Source: Gerris lacustris
Taxonomy: Eukaryota > Arthropoda > Insecta > Hemiptera > Gerridae
NCBI GenBank assembly: GCA_951217055.1
Contig: OX578282.1
Location: 40,442,629-40,506,628 of the forward strand
DNA: 64,000 nucleotides
Reading direction: 5' to 3'
Shown: positions 1 through 11,094 of the stretch, piece by piece
Position numbering within the stretch: position 1 is the stretch's first letter
Layout of the letters: each line of letters opens with the position of its first letter
Made by a program: the position numbers and the translations under genes
The notes under the pieces: generated by a model
Told to the model about the DNA's origin: nothing
The model's database searches: none
Seen by the model: only the letters and a program-made list of their open reading frames with translations

Positions 1-739
1 TAGTTCACCACTAGAATGCGTTTGAAGTTTAGTTTCTAAATGAAGTTCCTTAGGGCATGGCACAAACAATATTTTAATGCTTTTAGTAATTTTTCAGCAG
101 AATTTAATTAGTTTTCAGCAAATTTGCTTCATGGAAAGTCTGTTCGGAAAAAATCCACAAGTTATTTTATTTGTTTTGTCATATCCCAAATATTTACAAT
201 CCTTTATTTTGACAGATTTCAAATTTAAGATTTTTTATTAAGAGGTAAACAGTGAATGACAGCGAAAAAGAATAAGTAAACCAATTAAACAAAGAAGATA
301 AATAATTGAATATGAAGATAAATTAATTGAATTAAAAAACGTAGTATATATAAAGTTCTTTTTATCTTGTAATTTTATACATATATCTATATTTGATTAA
401 TTTATATTTTTATTTTTCTATACACTTTATTCTTTTATTGCCGCGCCGTATCAAAAACTGTCAAAATGTGTCAAAAATAAACAAAACAATGCACCCCCCC
501 ACAAAGACAAACCCAAGCCTTTCTCAAAGTCTTCTCTCATTGGTTGGTCATATTATGTCAAATTAAACACCAGAAAACTGATGTAGAAAGCTCGTCGCCA
601 AGAGTAACGGCTACAATTAGACTAACTCAACCAACAATTCACGGAACTAAAAAAAAAATCAAAACAAATCAAATGCGCAGCAGTCTATCGAATAAAAAAT
701 CCTTACTCTGCTGAGCAGCAGCAGTGGTTTATTCATTCA
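1..739. other. AT-rich sequence, no gene seen
   Basis: I see no protein, RNA or repeat signal here. The sequence is AT-rich, with short homopolymers and a run of C near position 485. Confidence 0.5.
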
Positions 740-1250
740 TCGAATATTATCAAAATTGGTATTGTTGTAAAGGTCTCGATAAGAGCAGTAAAAAATTATT
801 AATTAGTTTTCCATTTAAATTATAATCTAAAAAACCAATTCGGAAAAACAGATAAATTAACGGTTTTTTATGCTTTACACCCCTTAAAATGTAAAATTTT
901 GAAAAAGTGTACATAACAACAATGAAAGTACTTTTCAAGCACTGTAAAATTATATATAATATGATATATTTCGAGCATTTCGATCATTGTACCCATGTAC
1001 CTCATATAGGTACCAACATTATATTAAAACAAATTAAATTCACTGAATGGTATAAAGCTTACTAAATAAAATCATTACTAATAACACATTGTTTCACAAC
1101 ATAAAATCTCAAGTTAAAATAACACATTAGGTACCGTATGTACCAAAAGTACACATGTGTACAAATATGTTCAAGTATTAATTTTTTTCCGAGTTCCTAA
1201 TATTAAATAAGGCATGCATCCAAATTTTAAATCAAATCGAATCAATATTT
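740..1250 (-). repeat. Dispersed repeat D, copy 1 (diverged)
   Basis: This block is rich in GTACC/GGTAC motifs (990-1018 and 1132-1171). On the minus strand it has the same order of landmarks as the better copies near 40.3 kb and 52.1 kb: a GGTAC cluster, then a gap, then a GGGGTAAA-type segment. It also resembles the copy at 1650-2110 at an offset of about 900-913 bases. Divergence is high, so the ends are approximate. No coding potential is visible. Confidence 0.45.
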
Positions 1251-1649
1251 CTCATATTTTTAATTTTTTATTAATTTCCCTATTTTTGGGCCCAGATTTT
1301 GAGCCGGAAAATTTGGGCAAAAAAAGTTGTCGACAACCCCATACAAACTATACGTTTTTTTAAAGCCCCCGTCGAGTAGATTACGAATATGCCGTCAGTT
1401 TACCATTTAGCACTTTTAAAGCCCAAAAAATGGCCAATCGAAAACCCCAAAAATTGCCAAATATGAACTTTGAGTGGCTTTTTCTCGGAAACTAAGAGTC
1501 TTGGAAAAAAAAGTCCAAGAGCACTTTCGACTTGTATTTTTCATTTTTATAAGCGTGACAAATTTTATGAAGATAGTACAAACTTTATTTTTTACCAAAA
1601 AATCGTCAAGCCACACCCCTGTGATTTTTTTACCCGAAAAAGTCAAAAT

Positions 1650-2110
1650 GAAGATAACAAAATAAATGAGGTATATTCGTAAACGTCTCGAAAAGGAGAA
1701 TAAAAAATAATAACAATGTTTTAAATTTCAACCAAAACCTAAGGAACCATTGTCAAAAAACAGCTATATAAGGACTTTTTTCAATTTTACCCCCCTAAAA
1801 AGTAAAAATATCACAAAACACTACATAACTACATTAAAAGGCCTATTCAAGAGTTTTTCAACGATATACATGAAAGTAGGTTTTGTGTTTAAAAGCATAT
1901 TTGTACCCGTGTACCCATAGGTACCAAAAATATATTTAAAAATCAAACCATGTATAAGATCATTATTTAGGCTAATGAATTCTAATAAATGTAAAAATAA
2001 AATTTAAAAAAATTATTTCACCTTCTTAACCTGAACCAAAAGTACAAATCGGTACAAATGTACCCGTACAAAAAAATTTAAAAATAAATAAATACCACAA
2101 CATTAAAGTA
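1650..2110 (-). repeat. Dispersed repeat D, copy 2 (diverged)
   Basis: This repeats the landmarks of 740-1250: a CCCCCCTAAAAAGTAAAAAT segment near 1790, a GTACCCGTGTACCC cluster at 1903-1930 and another near 2036-2075. Its minus strand aligns in order with the plus-strand copies at 40.19 and 52.02 kb. The short reading frames at 1416-1682 between the two copies look like chance frames in AT-rich DNA. Confidence 0.5.
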
Positions 2111-2167
2111 TTAATCAAGGCCTTTAAAACGATATACGACACAAAAATATACACGTGTTTTAAAAAT

Positions 2168-2457
2168 CCAATATGGCGGCTATAATTCAATATGGCGGCT
2201 ATATATCGAAATCAAAACACCCGCACTTTTCTAGTATTGGTACACTCTACCTATGTACCAAATTTCAAATCTCTAGGTCAATGGGAAGTAGGAGAATTAC
2301 TGATGAAAAAATCCAAGATGGCGGCTATAATTCAATATGGCGGACACATATCGAAATCAAAATGGCCGCACTTTCCTATTTATGGTACACTCTATCTATG
2401 TACCAAATTTCAAATCTCTAGGTCAATGGGAAGTAGGAGAATTTTTGATGATCAGTC
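2168..2457 (+). repeat. Tandem duplication of a 145-bp unit
   Basis: Two units begin at about 2168 and 2313. Each holds a GATGGCGGC-like start, ATATCGAAATCAAAA, a GGTACACTCTA segment, CTATGTACCAAATTTCAAAT and GGGAAGTAGGAGAATT. The offset is 145 bases with few differences. The frame that reads through both copies arises because the unit is repeated and is not evidence of a gene. Confidence 0.85.
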
Positions 2458-2641
2458 ACTGTCACTCTTAGTTTTATATATATAGATTATTTCCCCTATT
2501 ATTCATTATTTTCCTGGACTAAATTTATTTACTTGCTTCCCCTGTTTATGCTTCCGAGCTTACCGAAGGTAAAGGAAGCTACGTGATAGTTCTGAAGAAC
2601 ATACAATTTTGTCGAAAAACTGTCTCCGAATTCAAAAACTC

Positions 2642-3720
2642 TTTTTTTTTTTTTTTAAATTTTTATTTGAAAATTGCAACTACATAATATACACATGTTA
2701 TAAGCAATTTTGATGCTTGTTGTTACAATGACATGATTGACATGAAGTGAGGGACTGTCCATTAACAGTACTCACAGATACTGACTTGGGATATTACATA
2801 AATAAATAAAAAAAATGGTTAAGTATTGTTCAATAAATTGCGTGGCCACTGCCTCTTTAGACGTCTAGGAGGATTTATTATATTATTAGGATAGATTGTG
2901 GATTAAAGGATTGGGATGTTGGGATATGGAGTCATGAAAGGATTTGTATCGGGATATGGCTAGGTCGTGGACGAAAGGGACTTTAAGGTCATTGTGAAGG
3001 GTGACGTTAGAAACATAAAAAGGAGCGTTGACTATTCTTCTTAGGATTTTGGACTGTAGGGATTGGATGCGATAGGAGTTGAAACGCTTGGTGCAACCCC
3101 AGAGTTCAACACCGTATGACCATATGGGCTTAATTATTGTGTTATATATGAGTAATTTGTTATGTGTGCAGAGTTTAGATGTATGGTGTAGAAGTCTATG
3201 TAAAAGTTTGTAGCGTCGGTTGCAGTCTTGTCGTTTAAGTTTCGTGTATTGTGCCCAGGTCAAACGGCGGTCAAGGTGTAATCCAAGGTAGCGAACAGAA
3301 CTGGAGTGAGGGATAGGAATTTGGTTAAGGAATATTGGTTCACATATGCCATGTCTTAAACTAAACGTCACATGGACACTTTTGTTTTCATTAATTTTTA
3401 TTCTCCATTTCTTGAGCCAGGTTTCCAGGAGTAAAAGATGTTCCTGTACTTGATCAGATGCTATTCTAGGCGATACATTAGACGATAAAATACATTTATC
3501 ATCAGCAAAGGATGCTAAAGTAGTAGCAGGATGTTCAGGGATGTCGGAAGTGAAAATGGTGAACAGTATTGGACCTAGGATGCTACCTTGGGGTACACCT
3601 GCTTTTATAGGAAAAATTGAGGAAGTGGAAAGGTTGTAGGACACATGGTAGAAACGATTTTCAAGAAAGGATTTTAGGATTAGATAGTAGGTGAAAGGAA
3701 GGACGCCCTTAAGAAACAAC
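2642..3720 (-). mobile_element. 5'-truncated Jockey-clade LINE insertion
   Basis: On the minus strand this has a reverse-transcriptase coding segment, then about 240 bases of 3' untranslated sequence, then a poly(A) tail (poly-T on the plus strand at 2642-2656). TCAAAAACTC lies on both sides, at 2632-2641 and 3721-3730, and is a 10-bp target-site duplication. Truncation at the 5' end with a 3' poly(A) is the usual product of target-primed reverse transcription. It landed in a copy of repeat B and is therefore younger than that copy. Confidence 0.9.
2886..3719 (-). pseudogene. Jockey reverse transcriptase, C-terminal fragment
   Basis: This is a 277-codon open frame with no internal stop, giving the second half of a LINE reverse transcriptase. 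Visible motifs in order are GVPQGS (residues 41-46, RT motif 4 region), FADD (71-74, catalytic aspartates), WLKKWRIKINENKS and YLGLHLDRRLTW (thumb-proximal region). A conserved C-terminal segment with KLLIYNTIIKPIWSYG and SKILRRIVNAP follows. These are characteristic of the Jockey clade. The endonuclease and the RT fingers are missing because of 5' truncation, and the apparent start codon belongs to the junction. It is dead on arrival, but the open frame suggests fairly recent insertion. Confidence 0.9.
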
Positions 3721-4052
3721 TCAAAAACTCAAAGACAGAAATCCGTTTCAGACATCAAGGACATTTTTGGTTTCGTGTCCGTCTGTCTTTCAACTATTTG
3801 GCGAACCAAAATAACTTAAAAACTATTCGTTCGATTTGAATGAAATTGGTGTGATAGGTCATAAGTAGCCCACCGTTATGCGGCAGCAAGCTTTAAATTT
3901 TGCTAAATTGATACTGCTCTTCATGTAATGAAGCAAAACAGTTTTGACAAATTTGAAATACAGGGGGGGGGGGGGGATTAATAAAATAAGACAATAATGG
4001 TTTGTAAAAACATATTATAGCAACGGTGCAAATTTATTAATGTTATCTTATA

Positions 4053-4621
4053 GTCCAGGAGATAGCGTGCAAAAAAGTGTCTGACTAACATCAAGCTAGA
4101 ATTTTCTATACAAGTCAATCTTTTAGCGACTTTTAAGAATATGTGGTCAGCTAAGTTCGTCTGCGGGAATATATGCGTTTGAAAAAAACAAACTGGTGGA
4201 GAGCGGCCATGTCTCACCAATTATGGTGGACAATGTGATTTCCATGATCCTGAGTACAGAATTAGTTAGTAGACCGAAAATCAAGTTGATGTTAGTTTGT
4301 GCGTTGACAGGTGACCACGTTGATTTTTAGTAATATTTGAGCAACTAACCTGTCAAGTGTGAAAATAACATCGACTTGATTTTTGGTCTACTAACTAATT
4401 CTGTACTCAGGATCATGAAAATCACATTGTCCACCATAATTGGTGAGACATGGCCGCTCTCCACCGGTTTGTTTTTTTCAAACGCCTATTGCTAAGCTAT
4501 GTCCCGCAGACGATCCTAGCCGACCACATATTTTTAAAAGGCGCTAAAAAATTGACTGACTTGTATACAAAATTCTAGCTTGATGTTAGACACACACTGT
4601 TTTGCACGCTATCTCCTGGAC
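4053..4621. mobile_element. Palindromic element, family C, copy 1
   Basis: Two inverted arms of about 270 bases each form a foldback. The outer ends read GTCCAGGAGATAGCGTGCA and its complement, and each is followed outward by TA (4051-4052 and 4622-4623). The arms contain GAGCGGCCATGTCTCACC and its complement. The centre carries TTGACAGGTGACCACG. A TA duplication fits a Tc1/mariner-mobilised non-autonomous element, but the transposase is not identified. The minus frame at 3978-4220 lies largely in one arm and is not a gene. Copies occur at 38.0 and 52.6 kb. Confidence 0.8.
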
Positions 4622-4988
4622 TATTATTTGTTTTTAAATCAAATTTTTTTTGACAGTGTGACCCTTTCTTCGATTAATGGTAACTTAATTGTTAATTATT
4701 AAAAATGTTTTGACCATGTTATTTCATTAATAAAATTGTACACGTATGATATTATTTTTATTATTTAAGTTAACTAACTCTCTCATATCTACACTTTAAC
4801 GGTTGCTAACTTAAAATTTAATTTATTATTTAAGTAATGTTGCACGATAGATCAGTAAGCTGTGTGTTTAGCAACCCATTCTATTTTGGCAGCATCGCTG
4901 TAATTTATGTAAATAAAGTTTTTCTCTCTAAAGTACGCGATAGCACGCGAGGAAGCTATGTACCTTTACAAATTGGCAGACTATTTTA

Positions 4989-6190
4989 AGATTATCAAAA
5001 TTGTTGTATTTATTTCAAGAATAAATGTACATATTAAGTTAGCAATATTTAATGTGATGTAATTATAATAAAATAATTATCGAACTATGTATAGCATTTT
5101 CATGGTTTATACAGTCACCATGACAATTATATTTTTCATGATATCGATTGAAATAACAAAACTTCAATTTAAAAAATCAAAAACAGTCTTTTGATAAAAT
5201 TATAATTAAAATAAAGAAAAATTATTCTTGGGGAAGTATTTAGATGAATGTCATAGCTTCTTCTTTTTGCTACTTTTAAATTTACATTATTATTGTTTTT
5301 TTTTTCTTTTTGTACTGCGTTCTAAAACACAAAATTAAACTTCAGTAACATAAATTACTACGCCTGTTTGAAATCCTATTGCATGTTTTTTCTTCTCAAA
5401 GGACTCAAATGTTTTAAAATTGAAATCTTTTGTTATTATTGTGTTTGTTTTCTGTATAAAAAAAATAATATTGCTTGGATTTTAATAACAAATTGTCCAG
5501 CTAGTTTCATATATTGAAGCTGCTTTATTAAAAACAATGAGTGCTTTTTTTTCATTAATAAAAAAAACTCGAGATTAAGAATGTAATTAGGTACATTTTA
5601 ATATATTTTTTTTTTAACAGTAGTCTGTCGACATTATTAAATAATGTGAATGAATGAGAACTACATTCTTTTATATAATATTGTTTTTCTTTCATTAAAA
5701 AAAAATAACAATAAAAAAGAAGGAATATAAAAGCTCCAATTACTTTCTACTGTGTCTACAATGATAAATTAGTTTTATTTCTACCGTGTTATTTAGCTCT
5801 ATAAATATAATAGAAAATGTTCTACTCAAATAAATAAATAATAACTAATTTAGAGACCAACTTAGCCGTGGGTTAAGGTATAATAATCATAAGCCTTTAT
5901 TGTTAATCCAAAATAACATTTGCTCTTCTGATATAAAATATTTTAGGGGTAATTTCATGATAACTTAGTCTTTCTTCAATCAATATTAATCTGGATCATG
6001 TCTACTACAGGCCTTCTTGTGGTTTGACCAAACATCTCCCTCCTTAGCCTTCTTTGTTAAAAATTCTTCTATCAAAGTCCTCCTCCAGATCATGGCAGTA
6101 CGTTAACTTGGGCCTAAGTACTTATCTTAACAAAGGGTCAGGTACCTTTGTTTCTCTTGCCTTGTCTCACCTCATATGCCTGTGAATCAA
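4989..6190. other. AT-rich sequence, no gene seen
   Basis: This is very AT-rich sequence with many short homopolymers. I find no reading frame, RNA or repeat I can name. The somewhat less AT-rich block at 6000-6180 may be an extension of the LINE relic that follows, but I could not align it. Confidence 0.5.
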
Positions 6191-6200
6191 GGGATTAACC

Positions 6201-6560
6201 TCAAAAAATGAGAGTCACATTCAAGAGGCTTAGATGAGGTACCTCAGGAAAGTTGCTGGCAAAACTAAGAGGGGTCGAGTTAGAAACACCACGATCCGAG
6301 TAGCTCAGTCTTTTCTGTCCTCTTTCGGACAGAATAGACATGCCTAACTGAGGTGGTTTGGCCTCTCTCAAAGGATGGAAGAAGAAAAGTACCCCAAGTA
6401 CAAGTGTTAAACACCAGATTAAAGGATCTCGACCGCAAGGACGAAGAAGGACGGCCAAACTAAATATCAAAAGACAGAGAAATCTTGTAAATCCTTATGT
6501 AACGCCTATACACTGCAAGATAGAAGAGGCCAGGGTAAGTAAGGAAGACATACATAAGTA
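6201..6560 (+). pseudogene. LINE ORF2 C-terminal relic
   Basis: In one plus frame from 6238, residues RYLRKVAGKTKRGRVRNTTI are followed, after a decayed stretch and a stop near 6344, by LRWFGLSQRMEEEKYPK. This is the conserved C-terminal tail of RTE/CR1-like LINE polymerases: R-D-R-x-R-N-x-x-I, then x-L-R-W-x-G-H-x-x-R-M. A basic RPQGRRRTAK segment follows, where a G-R-P-x-x-R-W motif is expected. The RT catalytic core is not present. The minus-strand frame here is a shadow. A comparable relic lies at 38.99-39.39 kb. Confidence 0.6.
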
Positions 6561-6588
6561 GATGTTTTGAATGACCAATACCTCTCTC

Positions 6589-6773
6589 TAAAGGCCTCCA
6601 CAAACGATGGGTAAAATCTGTTCGGAAAATCAGATCCGGAAAATGTCTCCTGATTTCCAGACCGTGTGAGGTGAAAAGCTATCCGTCCTCCCTGAAGCAG
6701 ATGGTCTGTTGATGAAATCGGATTAGAAGAGAAAATTCAATTGATTTTCCGGATTATGTATATGGCCCTTTAA
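6589..6773. repeat. Possible small inverted-repeat element
   Basis: TAAAGGCC at 6589-6596 is mirrored by GGCCCTTTAA at 6764-6773, and both halves contain TTTTCCGGAT-like segments. It may be a degraded MITE. The arms are short and imperfect. Confidence 0.25.
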
Positions 6774-7095
6774 GTAACCTAATAAATTGTTGATGTAATT
6801 ATTACATGAAATTATTAAAGACAAATTAATTTAGTAATAACTAAATAAAACGTATTAAATCCATATTATTAACGATACAAATTAGTCCACGAAAACTGAG
6901 AAAAACTTCATTATTATAAAAAAAAATAATTTCATCATAATATCAATAGGAAGGCACACTTGAAGGGGATTTTAAAAAGATTAGCCTGGTATCGATGAAC
7001 TCTCCCACTCTACATCGGCACATTAATGCAGTCCAGATTGTTAGATGAGTGAAACATGAGACCTCTTGCTTCTTACTTTTTGATTGACAAATTTT

Positions 7096-7866
7096 GGAAC
7101 GAAGTTCCTTATGCACGTTATGGAGCCCGGGAGTGAATCCGAAAAAAACGACCAAAATCACCGTCACAAAATAACCGTCACGAAATCTACAGATGACGAT
7201 AACTTGAGTAAAAGATCACCGAGTTAGATGAAATTTGGTACACATATTCATTTTACCAATGCCCAGGATGAGTTCGTCGGAAAACGTTATCCGCCAAAGC
7301 GTTCACGCGCAATGCTCGCGTAAACTTAAGCTTCAAAAGACGGGAAAAAGTGTTATTAAGGAAGCCTGTTACTTGACTTGTTTTGATTATTTTTGTTATA
7401 TATGTCAAAAATGTTACTTTGTTTTGTAAATAAATAAAATATAATCATGTAAAATTTCACCCTGATACAAGCAGAAGCTGTAGAGTAGGGAAGAGATATA
7501 TTTTATAATATTTTAAATTAATTGGCCAGGTAGGTAGAAAACAGTCCTATTTCAATCCAAACTCCTTTAACAAACATACTCTTTCACTATAAACTCATCA
7601 TGATAAACTTTTTTCTTATATTCAATATATATTTATAGTAAGACGCTTGCTTTAATTATACAAATAATGATTTTCTTTTAATTTTGCCTTAACTCTGCTA
7701 TGTACAAACAGTTCGTTACTTTAAATTTTGTCTCTTTTCTAACTCCACCATGTATAAGTAGTTAGCAATGTATACGTACTTAGCAGTGTGATTTTATCAT
7801 TTATATTTAATGAAAAATGTAAGGAACTTCGTTCCTACCGGGTGTCCCACGACACCACACGTATTT
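7096..7866 (+). repeat. Dispersed repeat A, copy 1
   Basis: The copy starts with GGAACGAAGTTCCTTATG and GAGCCCGGGAGTGAATCCG. Next comes a short run of AAAATCACCGTCAC-type repeats, a shared module (GAAATTTGGTACACAT, CCAATGCCCAGGA, GAGTTCGTCGGA) and an AT-rich right half. It ends with TAAGGAACTTCGTTCCTACC and GTGTCCCACGACACCACACG. Both ends hold the hairpin GGAAC-GAA-GTTCC. It has no coding capacity. Copies lie at 12.1 kb and, split, at 43.4/49.1 kb. Confidence 0.75.
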
Positions 7867-9121
7867 ATTTACAAAAGAACTCTCATCAGCATTTTATAGA
7901 GCTATTAAATATCTCACCTACACATCCCTCATCTTAAAATATTAAATAATTAGCACTTAGCTATAAACAGATCTAATATACTTAAGTAGGTATACAGACA
8001 GTTAAATGTATGACCATATATCACACTTATATAGATAAAAACTTCACTTTTTATTATTCCCTTAATGTAATTGTTCCTATATTAATGATATATTGTTCAA
8101 TAATAAAATTTAGTTTAACTTAATAACAATTTAAAGTTGGAATTTTATAGTTTATAGTATCTTACATTAGAAAGTATATTAAATTTTATTAATCCATTTT
8201 AAAACAAACGATGAATGCTTTATATTCCCCGGTGCAATTAAAAAGATAACATTTTACGATTTAAAAGGAAAAACGGAAGTTTTAACGGTTTTTAACATAA
8301 AATCGTAAGCTCTTGTGTCTAGGTTTAGAATAGAATGACTACAGAGAGTTATAGAATCCTTTCACGATCGGTTGGCAACATTTAAACCGACAAACTAATT
8401 AAAAATTCAAATGATTTTCCCCTCTCAGTCCCTGAGTTGGAGCAACATAAAATCTAACTTTTATACGGTCTCTTCCTCACTAGGTCTTGTTTTAGAACCA
8501 ATGCCTTTAGTTGACAGTCCAGTTCCACACTGTAAAATTTACAAGCGAAGAACACTTGACCTGTCAACTTCTACAATCTGGGTTTAAATAAATAATACCT
8601 GACATAAAGTTTAAGACTTTTTAGAATAACTCCTAATAATAAATTTATAGTATATTTTAAAACGTAGAAATCTTTTTTCCTTTTGACAGTGACATTTTGA
8701 ATGAAATGGTAGAACATCCACCCATTTTGTATTCTTCCGAAAGTCATGTTAATTATAATTACAACATAGTATGTATTGCATTTCTCAATGTTAGACCGGA
8801 TCAAAAAAATATATTCTATGTTAAATAGTTAAAGGGGAGAAAATTAAATTCAACAGAAATCATTATTACCATAAGAAATTAGTCATGTATGCAAATTAAA
8901 ATTAATATCTTCATCTCCGATAAAGAGAACCATAGCCAAAGGCAGCGTCAACCCTGTCAAACTCATTAAGAGTTGTTGCCGAATGAGAAATACAACCATC
9001 CAAGTAAATTAAAATTGGAACCCGTGGTATTTGTTTAATTAAAGGCTACCCTGGGTACATATATGTTCTTAAAAAAATAAAACAGACGAAGTGACAAGAA
9101 AGTATCTTTGTTTTAACAGAA
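7867..9121. other. AT-rich sequence, no gene seen
   Basis: I see no gene. A short motif near 8295 (TTTTTAACATAAAATCGTAA then GTCTAGGTT) recurs near 9335, so some old dispersed repeat is probably present. Confidence 0.45.
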
Positions 9122-9262
9122 AACACTAGTATCAGAAGACCTAGGAGATACTAGTACTAGATATTGGAGATAATAGAACAAGATCTAGGAGCTATTAGTA
9201 TTTGATCTAGGAGACATTATTAGTACTAGATTTAGGAAACACTTGTACTAGGTCAAGTAAGC
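9122..9262 (+). repeat. Degenerate tandem repeat
   Basis: About four or five imperfect units contain a GAxCTAGGAGA core followed by TAGTACTAG-like sequence. Unit length varies from roughly 25 to 40 bases. Confidence 0.6.
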
Positions 9263-9519
9263 AAAGATAAATGTACGGGCAAACTTTATCCAACGACTAC
9301 CTTAGAGAAATAGCAATTTAAAATGTGTGATTTTTAACATAAAACGTAAGTTTTCCTGTCTAGGTTCAAATCAAGTTTGATTCAAATAACAATCGGCCCT
9401 ATAAATCAAACAATGCATTTAAATCCTATAATATCTCATTTAATAGATTTATTTTCAGTATATTTTGAAAGTGGCCTCTCCTGCTGTGGCCTTCCTCCTG
9501 CTGCGAAGCAGACGGAGAG

Positions 9520-9560
9520 GAAGCAGCATTGGGCGTGGTCAGTACTTGGATGGGTGACCG
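9520..9560 (+). pseudogene. 5S rRNA fragment
   Basis: A 40-base stretch running GAAGCAGCATTGGGCGTGG, then TCAGTACTTGGATGGGTGACC, matches the internal part of eukaryotic 5S rRNA (roughly nucleotides 50-90), which includes the internal control region bound by TFIIIA. The 5' and 3' parts of 5S are absent. The upstream flank is less AT-rich (CTGCTGTGGCCTTCC) and is not 5S. It could be a 5S pseudogene fragment or part of a 5S-headed SINE. Confidence 0.7.
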
Positions 9561-11094
9561 TTTTGAACTAACTGATATTTTTATAACCATTTTTCAAAAA
9601 AAATATACATTATTTTCATTGATTTTATTTCATTCTAATTAATGGAATTTCATGTTTTTTGTTTATATTTGTTCCTTATTTTTTTCCTGTTCTATCGATA
9701 TGCTATAAGTGAAAATCGTATTTATACTTTTGGCATTATTAACCGTCAAAGTTTCAAAATTAAAGAATCGACAACTTCAAAATGGCGACCAATATTAAAA
9801 TTAAATTTGGTAGATTTGTTCGACATACAGAGAGGCACATTCGTGCCAAATTTCAACTCAATCGGACCCCATTTCGATCTACTTGAAAGAAAATAGTTGT
9901 CTTTCAACTAGGATTTTTGCTGACTCGGCAAACTAAGTTCAAGAAGGCGGAAAATGTTGATTTTCCATAAGGACTGATTTTTCGGCCAAGTTTCAACTCT
10001 CTAGGTTATAAATACCCTGGGCACAACGATGATAACACACATACAGACGTCATGCTGAAAACCACTCAGGAGGTCTTAAAAACACCCAAAACGGATAATT
10101 CAGTTGAAATCTCAAAAAACAAATTTGGGTGACAACAATACTTTTCCTACCATAGGTGAGAAAAAGTAAAAATACCCCCGAAGAAGAGACAGAAGTAGAA
10201 AAAGAATGAATGGTTGGGTTCTATTTTCAAATTATGATTCAAGATTCACTGGAAAGTAACTATAAAATAATATTTAGGGAGATAAAATTCAAATTCAATA
10301 TTTTAAACCACTTTTTTTATCGCTGCATGAGAGGTTACATGCACTTGTCCATAAAATAGCAATTGTTTATTCTAGGTAACCCACTAGATTCCAAAAAATT
10401 AAATCATCTACTTTACCTTCAGCCAGTGTTTACTTCAACAAAACCTTAAACTAAAAAGGAAACCTGAGGGACGTCATATAAAAGGGTAACTTGAAGAGAT
10501 GTTCCAATTATTGGAAGGAGAATGGAAAAGTTAGTATGTATATATCTTAAGGAAAGAGGAGAAGGAAAATATCTGCCAAGGGTCCACAGAGATATTACCT
10601 GAAGATGTCTCGATGGTTCAGACTTAAGGGTCCCCTATGTCTTTGATCCTTGGTCCTTTCCTAAATCTAACCTCTATCTCTGCAACCCTCTAAGTCCTCC
10701 ATTTGCAAACCAGATTTGTCTTCCCAGTTTCCTCTTCTATTTTATCTTTTATCACCACTTGAAGAATCTCTTTCACAATGTCCTTTGGATATCTTTTTAT
10801 GCCTTTGATTTTTCTTTTTCGACTCTTCTATTTCGCCTTTTTAAGAATTCGAGTTTTCCTCCATTCTTAAAAGTAGCTTGAATCGACCAAAGGAATTGAA
10901 TTTTGTTTGAACGTCTTTATTTTAAGTTTTTTATTCCTACTATAAAATGCAATTGATTTATCTGTTAAGATGCCTCTAAATAGCATACACCCTTTTTAAT
11001 TTTTAACCTCTACAGTATTTTTTCCTCTCTCTTCTCGCAAAAGTAACGCAAATTATCCTATAAAGTAAACTTAATGAAAATAAAATTAAATAGT
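9561..11094. other. No gene seen; possible old dispersed repeat
   Basis: The short frame at 9642-9896 has no recognisable protein features. GTGCCAAATTTCAACTCAAT at about 9843-9862 resembles the phrase found inside repeats A and B, so part of 9780-10060 may be another old repeat. From 10.4 to 11.0 kb I see nothing. Confidence 0.4.

Larger units (their letters stand above)
2549..4988 (-). repeat. Dispersed repeat B, interrupted copy
   Basis: In minus orientation the copy begins near 4988 with AATAGTCTGCCAAT and GCTTCCTCGC. It ends near 2549 with the ACCTTCGGTAAGCTCGGAAG end shared by copies at 29.7, 40.8 and 54.4 kb. It is split by a Jockey LINE (2642-3720) and a palindromic family C element (4053-4621). 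A G14 run at 3963-3976 lies inside it. No open frame of its own is visible, so it looks non-autonomous. Confidence 0.7.

Noticed and set aside
2173..2485. Two overlapping plus frames of 82 and 97 codons
   Set aside because: They read the same 145-bp tandem unit twice in two frames; no protein family resemblance.
9520..9560. Functional 5S rRNA gene
   Set aside because: Only about 40 of 120 nucleotides are present; no 5' part and no terminator T-run in the right place.
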